Source: an uncultured bacterium (lineage in GTDB: Bacteria > Edwardsbacteria > AC1 > EtOH8). Taken from it: 64,000 bases of DNA. How positions within the stretch are numbered: the stretch's first letter is position 1; every line of letters begins with the position of its first letter. Below the pieces are notes generated by a model that was given only the letters and a program-made list of their open reading frames with translations, was not told the origin of the DNA and searched no databases. The stretch covers positions 186,001 to 250,000 of the forward strand of contig CALMGM010000008.1 in NCBI GenBank assembly GCA_937863685.1, read 5' to 3'. This document shows positions 44,580 through 52,473 of this stretch, in pieces. Position numbers and translations under genes: made by a program.

Positions 44580-45050
44580 TTATTTTTTCTTTGCCAACAA
44601 TGCTATTAAGACTATCAATGCGGCCCCCCCAAGCAACCAAGCCGCAGAAGCATTGTTAGATTCCCTGCCTTGAATTTGATTAATGTGTTGTTTAACAAAA
44701 CTTATAGCAGTTTCAGGACTACGTTTATTAAACCGAACGATATTGCTATTATGTGTTTTTTCTAATATTTCATCATTTAATATAATATTATCTTCAATAA
44801 GTAATAGAGAAGGTGTGCTCTTGGACAAAGCATATTTCCACTCACCTAATACTTTATTGGTATTAATACTTTCACTTGTAATTAGTCCAATAAAAATATG
44901 TGTTTTTTCAATTAATGCTAATGTATTCCCATCAATTGTATTTTGATAACTAGTAACAATAGTATGCCCTTCTTGTTTAATTTTCTCGGCAAGCAGGATC
45001 AAAACATATTGTTCGTTATCGTTTAACGAATATGATAAAAATATTTTCAT
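44580..45050 (-). CDS. TIR-like domain protein with C-terminal membrane anchor
   Basis: 156 residues. The start KIFLSYSLNDNEQYVLILLAEKI and later HIFIGLITSESINTNKVLGEWKYAL resemble TIR/TIR-like domains, with Glu70 at the place of the catalytic Glu of NADase TIRs. A single transmembrane helix lies near the C-terminus (AAWLLGGAALIVLIALLAKKK region, residues 136-153). It shares an ATGA overlap with the nuclease gene, so the two are co-translated. Prokaryotic TIR proteins often act in antiphage defence by signalling or NAD depletion; that role here is inference. Confidence 0.7.
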   Translation of the reverse strand: MKIFLSYSLNDNEQYVLILLAEKIKQEGHTIVTSYQNTIDGNTLALIEKTHIFIGLITSESINTNKVLGEWKYALSKSTPSLLLIEDNIILNDEILEKTHNSNIVRFNKRSPETAISFVKQHINQIQGRESNNASAAWLLGGAALIVLIALLAKKK

Positions 45051-45574
45051 TTTTGTGACTCCAGCAAACGCTTAGCTTCAATTGATTTTCTTTGCATTCC
45101 CTCGTAATATGTTGGAAAATATTGCTGAATAATTGTCGGGTGTATTAATAACCTTTCAGTAAAATCATACCCATTCCATACTTTATATTTATATTTAAAA
45201 ATGCACTGCTCTTCCAATTTTTCAAACATCTGGGTAACTGGACTAGAACAAACAATTTTACAAATTAATAAATATCCACTAGCTCCGTATTGATGAATTA
45301 GCGTTGGTATATTGATATCAGATAAGTGTGATTTATTAACAGCACCATTATGAAATTTACATTGGATTACCCATTTTCTATCAAATGTGCCAAACCCATC
45401 CCCTAATTGTAGCTTTACAAAGATATCCCTCCCACCATCACTACCTCTACCAGTTGGTAAAACTTCGACATCCGAAATATTATTATCTTCTTCTTTCAAC
45501 TTTCTAAAATAGGAGACAGCTAAATTTTCAAACTCCTCCCAATTTTTAATTTCATCAAAACTTAACTTATCCAT
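45047..45574 (-). CDS. Mrr-like restriction endonuclease domain protein
   Basis: 175 residues. After an N-terminal helix (WEEFENLAVSYFRKL) come GRGSDGGRDIFV (Asp46 and Asp50) and WVIQCKFH (Gln71-Cys-Lys73), which together fit the D-x(n)-QxK catalytic site of Mrr-cat nucleases in the PD-(D/E)xK superfamily. There is no DNA-binding Mrr N-domain, so targeting must come from a partner or the C-terminal half, which has no recognised domain. Coupled to the TIR-like gene by a 4 bp overlap. Confidence 0.75.
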   Translation of the reverse strand: MDKLSFDEIKNWEEFENLAVSYFRKLKEEDNNISDVEVLPTGRGSDGGRDIFVKLQLGDGFGTFDRKWVIQCKFHNGAVNKSHLSDINIPTLIHQYGASGYLLICKIVCSSPVTQMFEKLEEQCIFKYKYKVWNGYDFTERLLIHPTIIQQYFPTYYEGMQRKSIEAKRLLESQK

Positions 45575-45588
45575 ATATTCTTAGGCAA

Positions 45589-45840
45589 TTATATTATACG
45601 CCAAACTGCCGTGGTGGTTGGCCTGCCATTGTCATCAAAGTCAGGTTTATTATCTTCTACTAACTCAATGCCAAGTTCTTCTTGATGCAATGATAGGTAT
45701 CTACCAAAAGCAGCGTTGGCTGATTCATTAACAGATACATCTATATCTGCAATGTATCTGCCACCATATGCCCTGATTATTTCAATGGTCGTAAAACAAG
45801 CTACCATCTGTATTGCAGTATGTAATCTTTGTGTATCCAT
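45589..45840 (-). CDS. Small protein of unknown function, first gene of the defence island
   Basis: 83 residues, with an AAAGG ribosome site before the ATG at 45840, 14 bp ahead of the nuclease gene. It has a hydrophobic-helical N-terminal half (LHTAIQMVACFTTIEIIRAYGG) and an acidic C-terminal half ending in TTAVWRII. I recognise no family. The position and shared low GC content suggest it belongs to the nuclease/TIR pair, perhaps as a specificity or regulatory partner; this is only context. Confidence 0.55.
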   Translation of the reverse strand: MDTQRLHTAIQMVACFTTIEIIRAYGGRYIADIDVSVNESANAAFGRYLSLHQEELGIELVEDNKPDFDDNGRPTTTAVWRII

Positions 45841-45851
45841 AACCTTTTTCT

Positions 45852-45888
45852 ATATTCCAAATTCATAATTCTAAATTCTGAATTCTCG
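45852..45888. repeat. AT-rich low-complexity block at the island boundary
   Basis: Repeats of ATTCT/AATTC-type words (TTCATAATTCTAAATTCTG) fill the gap between the big TPR gene and the defence island. The other side of the island, 42632-42668, is an A/T run too. They may mark insertion junctions or be repeat family members; no direct repeats were found. Confidence 0.4.
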
Positions 45889-45890
45889 GC

Positions 45891-48578
45891 TCACCTTCCC
45901 CCCGCCACCTGCTCCCATTGCATGGCAGCTTCGATGGCCTTCCCGGCCAGGGATTTTAAGACCTCGTCGCTGGTGAAGGAGATGGCCTTCTGCCAGGCCT
46001 CCACCGCGTCCCGGGTCTTGCCCCGCTGGGCCAGCAGCCGGCCCCACAGCAGGTACAACTCGGGCTGGTCGCCGTGGGTCTGCATCAGCTCCTGGCATAA
46101 CTGGTAGGCCTTGTCTGGATTGCCGGCCTTGACCGCCAGCTGGGCCAGCCCCAGTTTGGCGGCAAACGAATCGGGAGATATCTTGGCCGACAGGGCATAT
46201 TCCACCGCGGCCTTGTCCAGCTGGCCCAGCTTGGCGTAGGACTCGCCCAGGGCCAGGTGCGATTCCAGATGGGCCGGGCTGTTGGTCACCGCCTTTTTCA
46301 GTTCCTCCACCGCCGGCTCCAGCTTGTCCTGCGAGATGTACAGTTGGGCCAGCTTGAAATAACCCTGGGGCATTTTGGGATTGAGTTTTATCACCTGGCG
46401 GTAGGCCATGACGGCCTCCTCGGGCTCGTTCTGCACCGCAAAGATCTGCCCCAGCCCCAGGAAAAGCGAGATATCGGAGGGATTTATCTTCAAAGCATTT
46501 TCGTAACAGGCTCTGGCCTCCTGATAGTCGCAGCGCTCCAGGTATATCCGGCCCAGCTCGGACAACAGTTCCACGTCCTCCGGCCGGGCACCTATCTCCT
46601 CCCGCAGGATGGCAATGGCGTTGTCGCCGTCGCCCTGCATCAGGTGAGCCCTGGCCAGCCCGATCTTGAATTCCTTGCGCTCCGGGCTCAGCTTGGCCAG
46701 CACCCCGTACCTGACTATGGCCTCGGGCCCCTGCTTCTCGTCCATCGCCAGCTGGGCCAGGGTCTCCAGGGCCAGCAGGTTCTGGGGCTGCTGCTCCAGG
46801 ATGGCCTTGGCCTTCTTCTTCATCTCATCGCCTTTGCCCTCGGTGCGGAGCTTTTTCAGGCTTTCGATGTCGGACTCCAGGGCCGCTTCGTCCCATTTGC
46901 CGGCCTTGGCCCGGATGGAGGCCTCCTCCAGCACCCCGCCGAAGATGTCCTGGGCCACGGTGGTGCCCTGCTCCTGGCCGGACCCCTGCCAGCCGTCCAG
47001 GATCAGCAACTCCGGATCGTCCACGTAAAAGTCGATGCCCAGTTTGAACGAGCCGCCGGTGTAGTAGGACTTGAGCTCCATGGCCCGCTTGGTGGCGGCC
47101 AGCGATTCCTGGTACTTCTCCTGAGCCGCCAGGGCGAAGCCCAGGTTGTAATAGGCTTCGGCGAAGTCGGAATCCAGCTTGATGCAGTGCTCGAATTGGG
47201 CCAGGGCCTCGGTATAGGATTTCTGCTTAAGGAAGAGCAGGCCGATGTTGTTGTGGGCCAGGGCCGAATCCTGGTTCAGCTTCAGTACCTCCTGATATTC
47301 GGACATGGCCAGATCGTTCTTGTCCTGCTTGTAGTACAGCAGTCCCAGGTTGAAATGGGCATCGCCGTACTGCGGCATTTGAGCGACGGCCTTTCGGAAG
47401 GTCTCCTCGGCCAGGCCCTGCTGTTCCTGATAGACATAGGCGATCCCCAGATTGTTGAAGCTGACCACGTACCCGGGGTCGGAATCGATGGCCCGCTGGT
47501 ACCATTTGATCGCCTCGGCCGAGGTCCCCATCCGATGATAGGCCAGGCCGATGTCGTTGTAAAGTTTGGCGTTGTCGGGGTCGAACTCCAGGGCTTTCTT
47601 GTAGGCCTCTATGGCCTTCTGGTTCTGCCCCATGAACAGGTAGATCTCGCCCACCTCCTTGTGAACGATCCGGTTCTCCCCTTCCAGGGAAAGGGCCTGT
47701 TCGAACTCCTTGAGGGCCTGCTTGAAAAGCCCCTTGCGCCGGAAGCCCACTCCCAGGTTGTAATGGGTCATGAATCCGTCCGGGGCCACCTGCACCTGGT
47801 TCTCCGAATGGCGTTTGATCTCGGTCAGCAGGTCCTGGCTGTAATAATCGATGCCCAGGTTGGCCTGGGCCTTGGAGTAATTGGGATTGAGGGCGATGGC
47901 CTGGCGGGATTCCTCGATGGCTTTTTCCAGCAGCCCTTTTTCGCCGTAGGTGAAGCCCAGCAGGAAATGGGCCTCCGAGCCGCCGGGATTCAGTTTGATG
48001 GCTGTCTCCAGCTGGTTGATGGACTGGTCCAGCAGCCCCAGGTTGTAGTAGATCTCCCCCAGCGCGGTATGGATGACGTAGGAATCGGCGTCCAGCTTCA
48101 GGGCCTGCTGGTAGATCTCCACCGCTTCGTTGAACTGTCCCTGTTGTTTCAGGGTCAACCCCAGATAGAGGTAAGCCAGCATGTCGCCGGGCCTGAGTTC
48201 CACCGCCTTCTGGTAGTTGGCAATGGCCGACTTGTACTGACCGGTGTTGCGCAGCGCCTCGGCCAGCCGGAAATAGGCGTTGGCATCGGGATTCTTCTTC
48301 AAGGCATCCTCGGCCTGCTGGATCTCGTTGTGGTAGTAGCCGCTCTTTCGGTAGACCACCTCCAGGTTGTTCCTGGCCAGAACATTCTGGGGATCTATCT
48401 CCAGGGCCATCTGCAGGACCTCGATGGCTTCGGCATACATGCCCTTGTTGAAATAGACCACCCCCAGATTGTTGTGGGCCGAGGCATCCTTGGCGTCGAT
48501 CCGGCTCCTGAAGCCCCGCAGTATCTTCTGCTCCTCGGGGCTGACCGGGGAGATGTTTTTTTCTTCAGCGTGTTCCAT
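45891..48578 (-). CDS. Large TPR protein (895 residues)
   Basis: Nearly the whole protein is built of 34-residue TPR units (over twenty; for example HNNLGVVYFNKGMYAEAI, THYNLGVGFRRKGLFKQAL, YFRLAEALRNTGQYKSAI), interrupted near residues 530-590 by a non-repeat stretch. There is no signal peptide, membrane helix or enzyme motif. It is an interaction scaffold sited between the defence island and cheC. The antisense strand has a 775-codon open frame due only to GC-rich codon use. Confidence 0.88.
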   Translation of the reverse strand: MEHAEEKNISPVSPEEQKILRGFRSRIDAKDASAHNNLGVVYFNKGMYAEAIEVLQMALEIDPQNVLARNNLEVVYRKSGYYHNEIQQAEDALKKNPDANAYFRLAEALRNTGQYKSAIANYQKAVELRPGDMLAYLYLGLTLKQQGQFNEAVEIYQQALKLDADSYVIHTALGEIYYNLGLLDQSINQLETAIKLNPGGSEAHFLLGFTYGEKGLLEKAIEESRQAIALNPNYSKAQANLGIDYYSQDLLTEIKRHSENQVQVAPDGFMTHYNLGVGFRRKGLFKQALKEFEQALSLEGENRIVHKEVGEIYLFMGQNQKAIEAYKKALEFDPDNAKLYNDIGLAYHRMGTSAEAIKWYQRAIDSDPGYVVSFNNLGIAYVYQEQQGLAEETFRKAVAQMPQYGDAHFNLGLLYYKQDKNDLAMSEYQEVLKLNQDSALAHNNIGLLFLKQKSYTEALAQFEHCIKLDSDFAEAYYNLGFALAAQEKYQESLAATKRAMELKSYYTGGSFKLGIDFYVDDPELLILDGWQGSGQEQGTTVAQDIFGGVLEEASIRAKAGKWDEAALESDIESLKKLRTEGKGDEMKKKAKAILEQQPQNLLALETLAQLAMDEKQGPEAIVRYGVLAKLSPERKEFKIGLARAHLMQGDGDNAIAILREEIGARPEDVELLSELGRIYLERCDYQEARACYENALKINPSDISLFLGLGQIFAVQNEPEEAVMAYRQVIKLNPKMPQGYFKLAQLYISQDKLEPAVEELKKAVTNSPAHLESHLALGESYAKLGQLDKAAVEYALSAKISPDSFAAKLGLAQLAVKAGNPDKAYQLCQELMQTHGDQPELYLLWGRLLAQRGKTRDAVEAWQKAISFTSDEVLKSLAGKAIEAAMQWEQVAGGR

Positions 48579-48612
48579 TTTTAAAAATCAGGGTTCACAA
48601 GAGAATTTTTAT

Positions 48613-49230
48613 TTATCCCAGATGGATGGCTTTCAGTATCACTCCCAGCGAGTCGGAGTCCGGCAGCAGCAGGAAATAACCATGCAGGATCGCATTCTTC
48701 TCCACGAAGCGGAATTCGGTCTCGATGCACACCACCAGGTCCTTGTCGTTGCCGAAATCCAGCGACACCGCGTCCAGCACCGCCGAGGCCATGTCCACCG
48801 TCATGCTGGGCACCGAGGGCACCACCACCAGGCCCAAAAGATCTCCCAAGGCGTTCATGTAGGCGCAGGTCAGGACGTTGGAAACCTCCTTGAGGGCCGA
48901 CTCCTCCAGCTCCCCGATCCCGGTGGTGGTCCCCACCGGGCGGCGCAGCAGGCAGTCGGTCAGGTGCCAGGCCGCCTCCTGGGGGAACATCAGCAGGGTC
49001 CGGCCGGTCATGTCGCCCAGGAAATATATCAGCACCCCGGCCACCACCTCGCTGGGCTTGGCGGCCATGTTGAATATCTCCTCGATGGGGTTGATCCTGA
49101 TCACCGGAACGTTGACCAGCACCTTCTCGTTGGTCAGCTCCGACAGGGCGGTGGCAGCATGGCAGGCCCCGATGTTGGCCACCTCCTTCAGGGCATCCAG
49201 TTGTATCGCTCCAAGTTCGTTGAGTTCCAT
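48613..49230 (-). CDS. cheC: CheC family CheY-P phosphatase
   Basis: 205 residues. Both CheC active-site signatures are present: LDALKEVANIGACHAATALSEL (Glu16, Asn19) and EESALKEVSNVLTCAYMNALGDL (Glu114, Asn117; quoted in part). Two sites mark CheC rather than FliY or CheX. It dephosphorylates CheY-P and is stimulated by CheD, also encoded here. GAGAGG ribosome site before the ATG. Confidence 0.93.
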   Translation of the reverse strand: MELNELGAIQLDALKEVANIGACHAATALSELTNEKVLVNVPVIRINPIEEIFNMAAKPSEVVAGVLIYFLGDMTGRTLLMFPQEAAWHLTDCLLRRPVGTTTGIGELEESALKEVSNVLTCAYMNALGDLLGLVVVPSVPSMTVDMASAVLDAVSLDFGNDKDLVVCIETEFRFVEKNAILHGYFLLLPDSDSLGVILKAIHLG

Positions 49231-49276
49231 CTTTCTACCTCTCTATATCGCCTGGTGTATTTATTTTATCAAATCC

Positions 49277-51214
49277 TCAAGCCGCGATGTTGTTGAGATC
49301 CAGGATCAGCATGGGCCGGCCCTCCCGGCTGATGGTGGCCCCGCTGAATACCTTGATCTGTTTGACAAAGCGGGATAGCGGCTTGACCACTATCTCCTGT
49401 TGGCCGATCATGGTGTCGAACAGCAGGGCCAGCTCAGAGCCCTGCCGTTCCACTATCAGGGCCGGCCCGTCGCAGATGTCGTTCTCCCGGGAAAGCCCTA
49501 TGGCATTGGACAGCCGCACCACCGGGATAACCCGGTTGCGGAACTGCAGCAGTCTTTTGCCGTGAAGTGTCTTCAGGGATTTCTGTTTGACATTGGTGGT
49601 CTCCTTGACCTGGGTGATGGGGACCGCATAGGTCTGGTCGTCGGCCGAGATCAGCAGTGTCCGGATGATGGCCAGGCTCAAGGGGACCGTGATGATGAAG
49701 ACCGAACCTTTGCCGGTCTGGCTCTCCATGGTGAAGTTCCCGCCCATCTCCTCGATCCGGCGCTTGACCACGTCCAGCCCCACCCCCCGCCCCGACAGTT
49801 CGCTGATCTTGTCGGCGGTGGAGAATCCCGGCAGCAGCAGGTATTCGTAAAGCTGCTTCTCGGTCAGTTCGGCGGCCTTGTCGGCGGTCAGGTATCCGTT
49901 GTCTATCACTTTGCGGCGGATCCGGTCCAGGTCGAAGCCCTTCCCGTCATCCGTCACCTTTATCAGGACCTGGTCCTTCTGTTTCTGGGCGGCCAGGGTG
50001 ACGGACCCCACCTGGGACTTGCCGGCCTGCTTGCGCTGGTGCGGCAGCTCGATGCCGTGGTCCACCGCGTTCCTCAGCAGGTGGATCACCGGCTCGGACA
50101 GCATCTGCAGGATGGAACGATCCATCTCCAGCTCCCGGCCCTCCACCGCGAAATCTATCTCCTTGCCCAGCCCCTTGGCGGCGTCGCGCACCACCCGGGG
50201 GAAGCGGTCCAGCACCTCGGCCATCGGCACCAGCCGGGCGGTCAGCACCTCCTGCTGGAGGTCGGAGGCGATCTGGGCGATCTTGTCCACCCCGTCCTGG
50301 ATGGCCGGGTCCCCGTTCTGGACGGCCAGCTGCTTGAGCCTCTCCCGCCACACCACCAGCTCGCCCACCAGATTCATCAGGCTGTCCAGGCGGGCCACGC
50401 TGACCTTGACGTCCTTGGCCTTCTCCTGGGCCAGCTGCACGAAGGCTCCTATGGTCTTCCTCTCCAGGGCCTCCTCGGCGCTTTCCTCCCGCACCTCCTC
50501 TATCTGGATGTCCTCGACATCGGCGCAGGTGATGCCGTTCCTGATCTCCTCCTGGTCGCTCTGGTCGGTGACCAGGAATATGGAAAAGCCCCGGTCGAAT
50601 TTCTCGGCTTCCAGGTCGTGCCTCTCCGGGACGGTGTAGGCCAGCCGGCCCATCCTCTCCAGGGTGTGCAGGATCAAAAAGGCCCGGGCCGATTTCAGTG
50701 ACACATCCTGCTCCAGCAGTATCCGGATCTTGAAGACGTGTGAGTTCTCTGTCTTGAGGGGGTTTATCCGCTTGAAATCGCTGCCCCCGTTGGAGGCCAC
50801 CTTGGACGGGGCCGCCTCCTGGGCCTCGGCGGTCAGTCCGCCTATCCGGTCCACCAGTTCCCGGCACCTCTGGGTAAGGTTCTCGCCCGGCTGCTTTCCG
50901 GCCGCCACCAGGCCCACCGCCTCCTCCAGAAAATCCAGCACCGCAAATATCAGGTCGATCTCCCCGGGAGCGGCCGCCGTCTGCCGGCGCCGCATCCGGT
51001 CCAGCAGGTCCTCGCCCTTGTGTGTCAGGTCGGCGATGAAATCTAGGCCGATGGAGGCCGCCATGCCCTTGATGGTGTGCATGGACCGGAATATCTCATC
51101 CAGCCGGGAGCTCTCGTCGGGCTTCTTCTCCAGCGCCAGCAGTGCCTGGTTCAGGCTGACCAGGTGTTCCCTGGTCTCCGCCACGAACAGGTTTATGTAT
51201 TTTGCGGTATCCAT
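49277..51214 (-). CDS. cheA: Chemotaxis histidine kinase CheA
   Basis: About 645 residues from the ATG at 51214 (an in-frame TTG at 51232 is less likely). HPt domain with phospho-His46 in SMHTIKGMAA; a P2-like region (about 165-240); dimerisation helices (LDSLMNLVGELVVWRERL); HATPase with N box HLLRNAVDHGIE, DDGKGFD and GRGVGLDVVK; and a C-terminal CheW-like domain. It autophosphorylates under receptor control and passes phosphate to CheY and CheB. Confidence 0.97.
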   Translation of the reverse strand: MDTAKYINLFVAETREHLVSLNQALLALEKKPDESSRLDEIFRSMHTIKGMAASIGLDFIADLTHKGEDLLDRMRRRQTAAAPGEIDLIFAVLDFLEEAVGLVAAGKQPGENLTQRCRELVDRIGGLTAEAQEAAPSKVASNGGSDFKRINPLKTENSHVFKIRILLEQDVSLKSARAFLILHTLERMGRLAYTVPERHDLEAEKFDRGFSIFLVTDQSDQEEIRNGITCADVEDIQIEEVREESAEEALERKTIGAFVQLAQEKAKDVKVSVARLDSLMNLVGELVVWRERLKQLAVQNGDPAIQDGVDKIAQIASDLQQEVLTARLVPMAEVLDRFPRVVRDAAKGLGKEIDFAVEGRELEMDRSILQMLSEPVIHLLRNAVDHGIELPHQRKQAGKSQVGSVTLAAQKQKDQVLIKVTDDGKGFDLDRIRRKVIDNGYLTADKAAELTEKQLYEYLLLPGFSTADKISELSGRGVGLDVVKRRIEEMGGNFTMESQTGKGSVFIITVPLSLAIIRTLLISADDQTYAVPITQVKETTNVKQKSLKTLHGKRLLQFRNRVIPVVRLSNAIGLSRENDICDGPALIVERQGSELALLFDTMIGQQEIVVKPLSRFVKQIKVFSGATISREGRPMLILDLNNIAA

Positions 51215-51288
51215 GGAATGCCTATATCCCAAGGCCTCCGCCGATGGCGGAAGCTGCAGGATATCAGGTTATCCTGATGCTCCGGCGG

Positions 51289-51651
51289 CTATTTAAGCGC
51301 CCGCTGGGCCGCTTCCAGCACCCGCGAAGGCTGGAATGGCTTGACCACAAAGTCCCTGGCCCCGGCCTGGATGGCCTCCACCACCAGGGCCTGCTGGCCC
51401 ATGGCGCTGCACATCAGGATCCGGGCATTGGGATCGATCTGCATGATGGCCTTGACCGCTTCGATGCCGCCCATGTCGGGCATGATGATGTCCATGATCA
51501 CCAGGTCCGGCTTCAGCTTCTTGTACTGCTCCACTGCCTCGGCGCCGGTGGCTCCCTCGCCGCAGACCTCGAACTCGCCCTTTTTCAGGATGTCCGAGAT
51601 CATGGTCCTCATGAAGATGGCATCGTCCACCACTAAAACCCTGCGACTCAT
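51289..51651 (-). CDS. cheY: Single-domain response regulator CheY
   Basis: 120 residues, a lone receiver domain: VVDD (7-10), phosphoacceptor Asp54 (VIMDIIMPDMGG), Ser82 in MCSAMG in the Thr/Ser switch position, and Lys104 in VVKPFQ. It is phosphorylated by CheA and dephosphorylated by CheC. ATGA overlap with the upstream cheW and a GGAGG ribosome site. The output could be the flagellar switch or the MglA polarity module; no flagellar genes are in the window. Confidence 0.95.
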   Translation of the reverse strand: MSRRVLVVDDAIFMRTMISDILKKGEFEVCGEGATGAEAVEQYKKLKPDLVIMDIIMPDMGGIEAVKAIMQIDPNARILMCSAMGQQALVVEAIQAGARDFVVKPFQPSRVLEAAQRALK

Positions 51652-52094
51652 TTACCCTCCTCCAAAGATAATATTTTATCCAAGTTTAGTATTATTATTT
51701 TCTCCCGGTTGATCTCTATCACCGTTTCGTAGAACCGCCCGTTGGCGGACTTCCGAATGCTGTCGGGAACATTCTTGGGCTCGGCCTTGAGGGTCTCCAC
51801 GCTGTCCACCCGGTCTACCACCAGTCCGGCGGTCTCCTGATGGTGATCCACGATGATGATCACCACATCCAGGCCGATCAAAGCATCTTCCAGGTGCAGC
51901 CTCCTCCGCAGGTCGATGACGGTGGTTATCTCGCCCCTCAGGTTGATAAGGCCGGAGAGGTAGTCCGGGGCCATGGGCACCGGAACGATATCCTGCATCT
52001 CTTCGATGCTTCTCACCTGATCGGTGAAAAGTGCAAACTTTTCTTTACCCAGGTTGAATATCACGATTTCCCGGGATGCAATTTTTTCCGTCAT
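51648..52094 (-). CDS. cheW: CheW coupling protein, first gene of the chemosensory operon
   Basis: 148 residues: EIVIFNLGKEKFALFTDQVRSIEEM, MAPDYLSGLINLRGEITTVIDLRRRL (the conserved LRG) and TAGLVVDRVDSV are textbook CheW. It bridges receptors and CheA. AGGA ribosome site at about 52104 and a candidate promoter upstream. Translationally coupled to cheY. Confidence 0.95.
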   Translation of the reverse strand: MTEKIASREIVIFNLGKEKFALFTDQVRSIEEMQDIVPVPMAPDYLSGLINLRGEITTVIDLRRRLHLEDALIGLDVVIIIVDHHQETAGLVVDRVDSVETLKAEPKNVPDSIRKSANGRFYETVIEINREKIIILNLDKILSLEEGK

Positions 52095-52293
52095 AGAACG
52101 GTTATCCTATTAAATATATAATACTTAACAGTTTATAACTTTTTTTAGAAGAAGTCAATAAAAAAATGCCGAGAAATTTCAATGCCAGGCATCCTTCAAT
52201 TCCAAAATTAAAATTAACCATTATTTCCTGAACCAATGTCGCGGAAAAAGAAAAAACTCCAGCAAAAGCCGCCATTTCGCAATAATAAAAAAT
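52095..52293. other. Intergenic region between che operon start and efflux operon terminator
   Basis: About 200 bp, AT-rich. It contains the cheW ribosome site and a candidate promoter, and no coding sequence I trust (a 68-codon minus frame here has no ribosome site or family resemblance). Confidence 0.6.
52132..52158 (-). promoter_or_regulatory. Candidate promoter of the che operon
   Basis: Minus-strand TTGACT (52153-52158) and TATAAA (52132-52137) with a 15 bp spacer, about 40 bp before the cheW start. The spacer is short for sigma70, hence low confidence. Confidence 0.35.
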
Positions 52294-52315
52294 CCCCTCC
52301 TTAAACAAGGAGGGG
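52283..52315 (-). terminator. Rho-independent terminator of the efflux operon
   Basis: Perfect 9 bp stem CCCCTCCTT / AAGGAGGGG (52294-52302 and 52307-52315) with a 4 nt loop; on the minus strand it is followed by ATTTTTTATTATT. It lies about 160 bp past the stop of the last permease gene and separates that operon from cheW. Confidence 0.85.
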
Positions 52316-52396
52316 ACAAAGGGGTGGTCAGATTCTTCGATTTGCCGAGCAAAGATGTAAAATTCAGGATGACGGGGTCTTATTTATGATTAAAAT

Positions 52397-52426
52397 TTCT
52401 CTGCGTTCTTTGTGCACTTTATGGTT
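52397..52426. repeat. Dispersed-type short intergenic motif
   Basis: The block CTCTGCGTTCTTTGTGCAC, followed by TTTATGGTT, resembles short repeats often found in gaps of bacterial genomes and is related in pattern to the block at 39334. The rest of the 52316-52473 gap shows nothing else. Confidence 0.3.
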
Positions 52427-52473
52427 CAGAACTCTTCTTTTTATAAACTTGTTATCACACGCAGAAGGCCTCA

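Noticed and set aside
46257-48584. 775-codon plus-strand open frame
   Set aside because: It lies fully antisense to the 895-residue TPR gene, is rich in Gly/Gln/Leu low-complexity sequence, and matches no family. It arises from GC-rich codon use of the real gene.
52102-52308. 68-codon minus frame upstream of cheW
   Set aside because: Runs through the promoter and terminator region, has no ribosome site and no recognisable domain.
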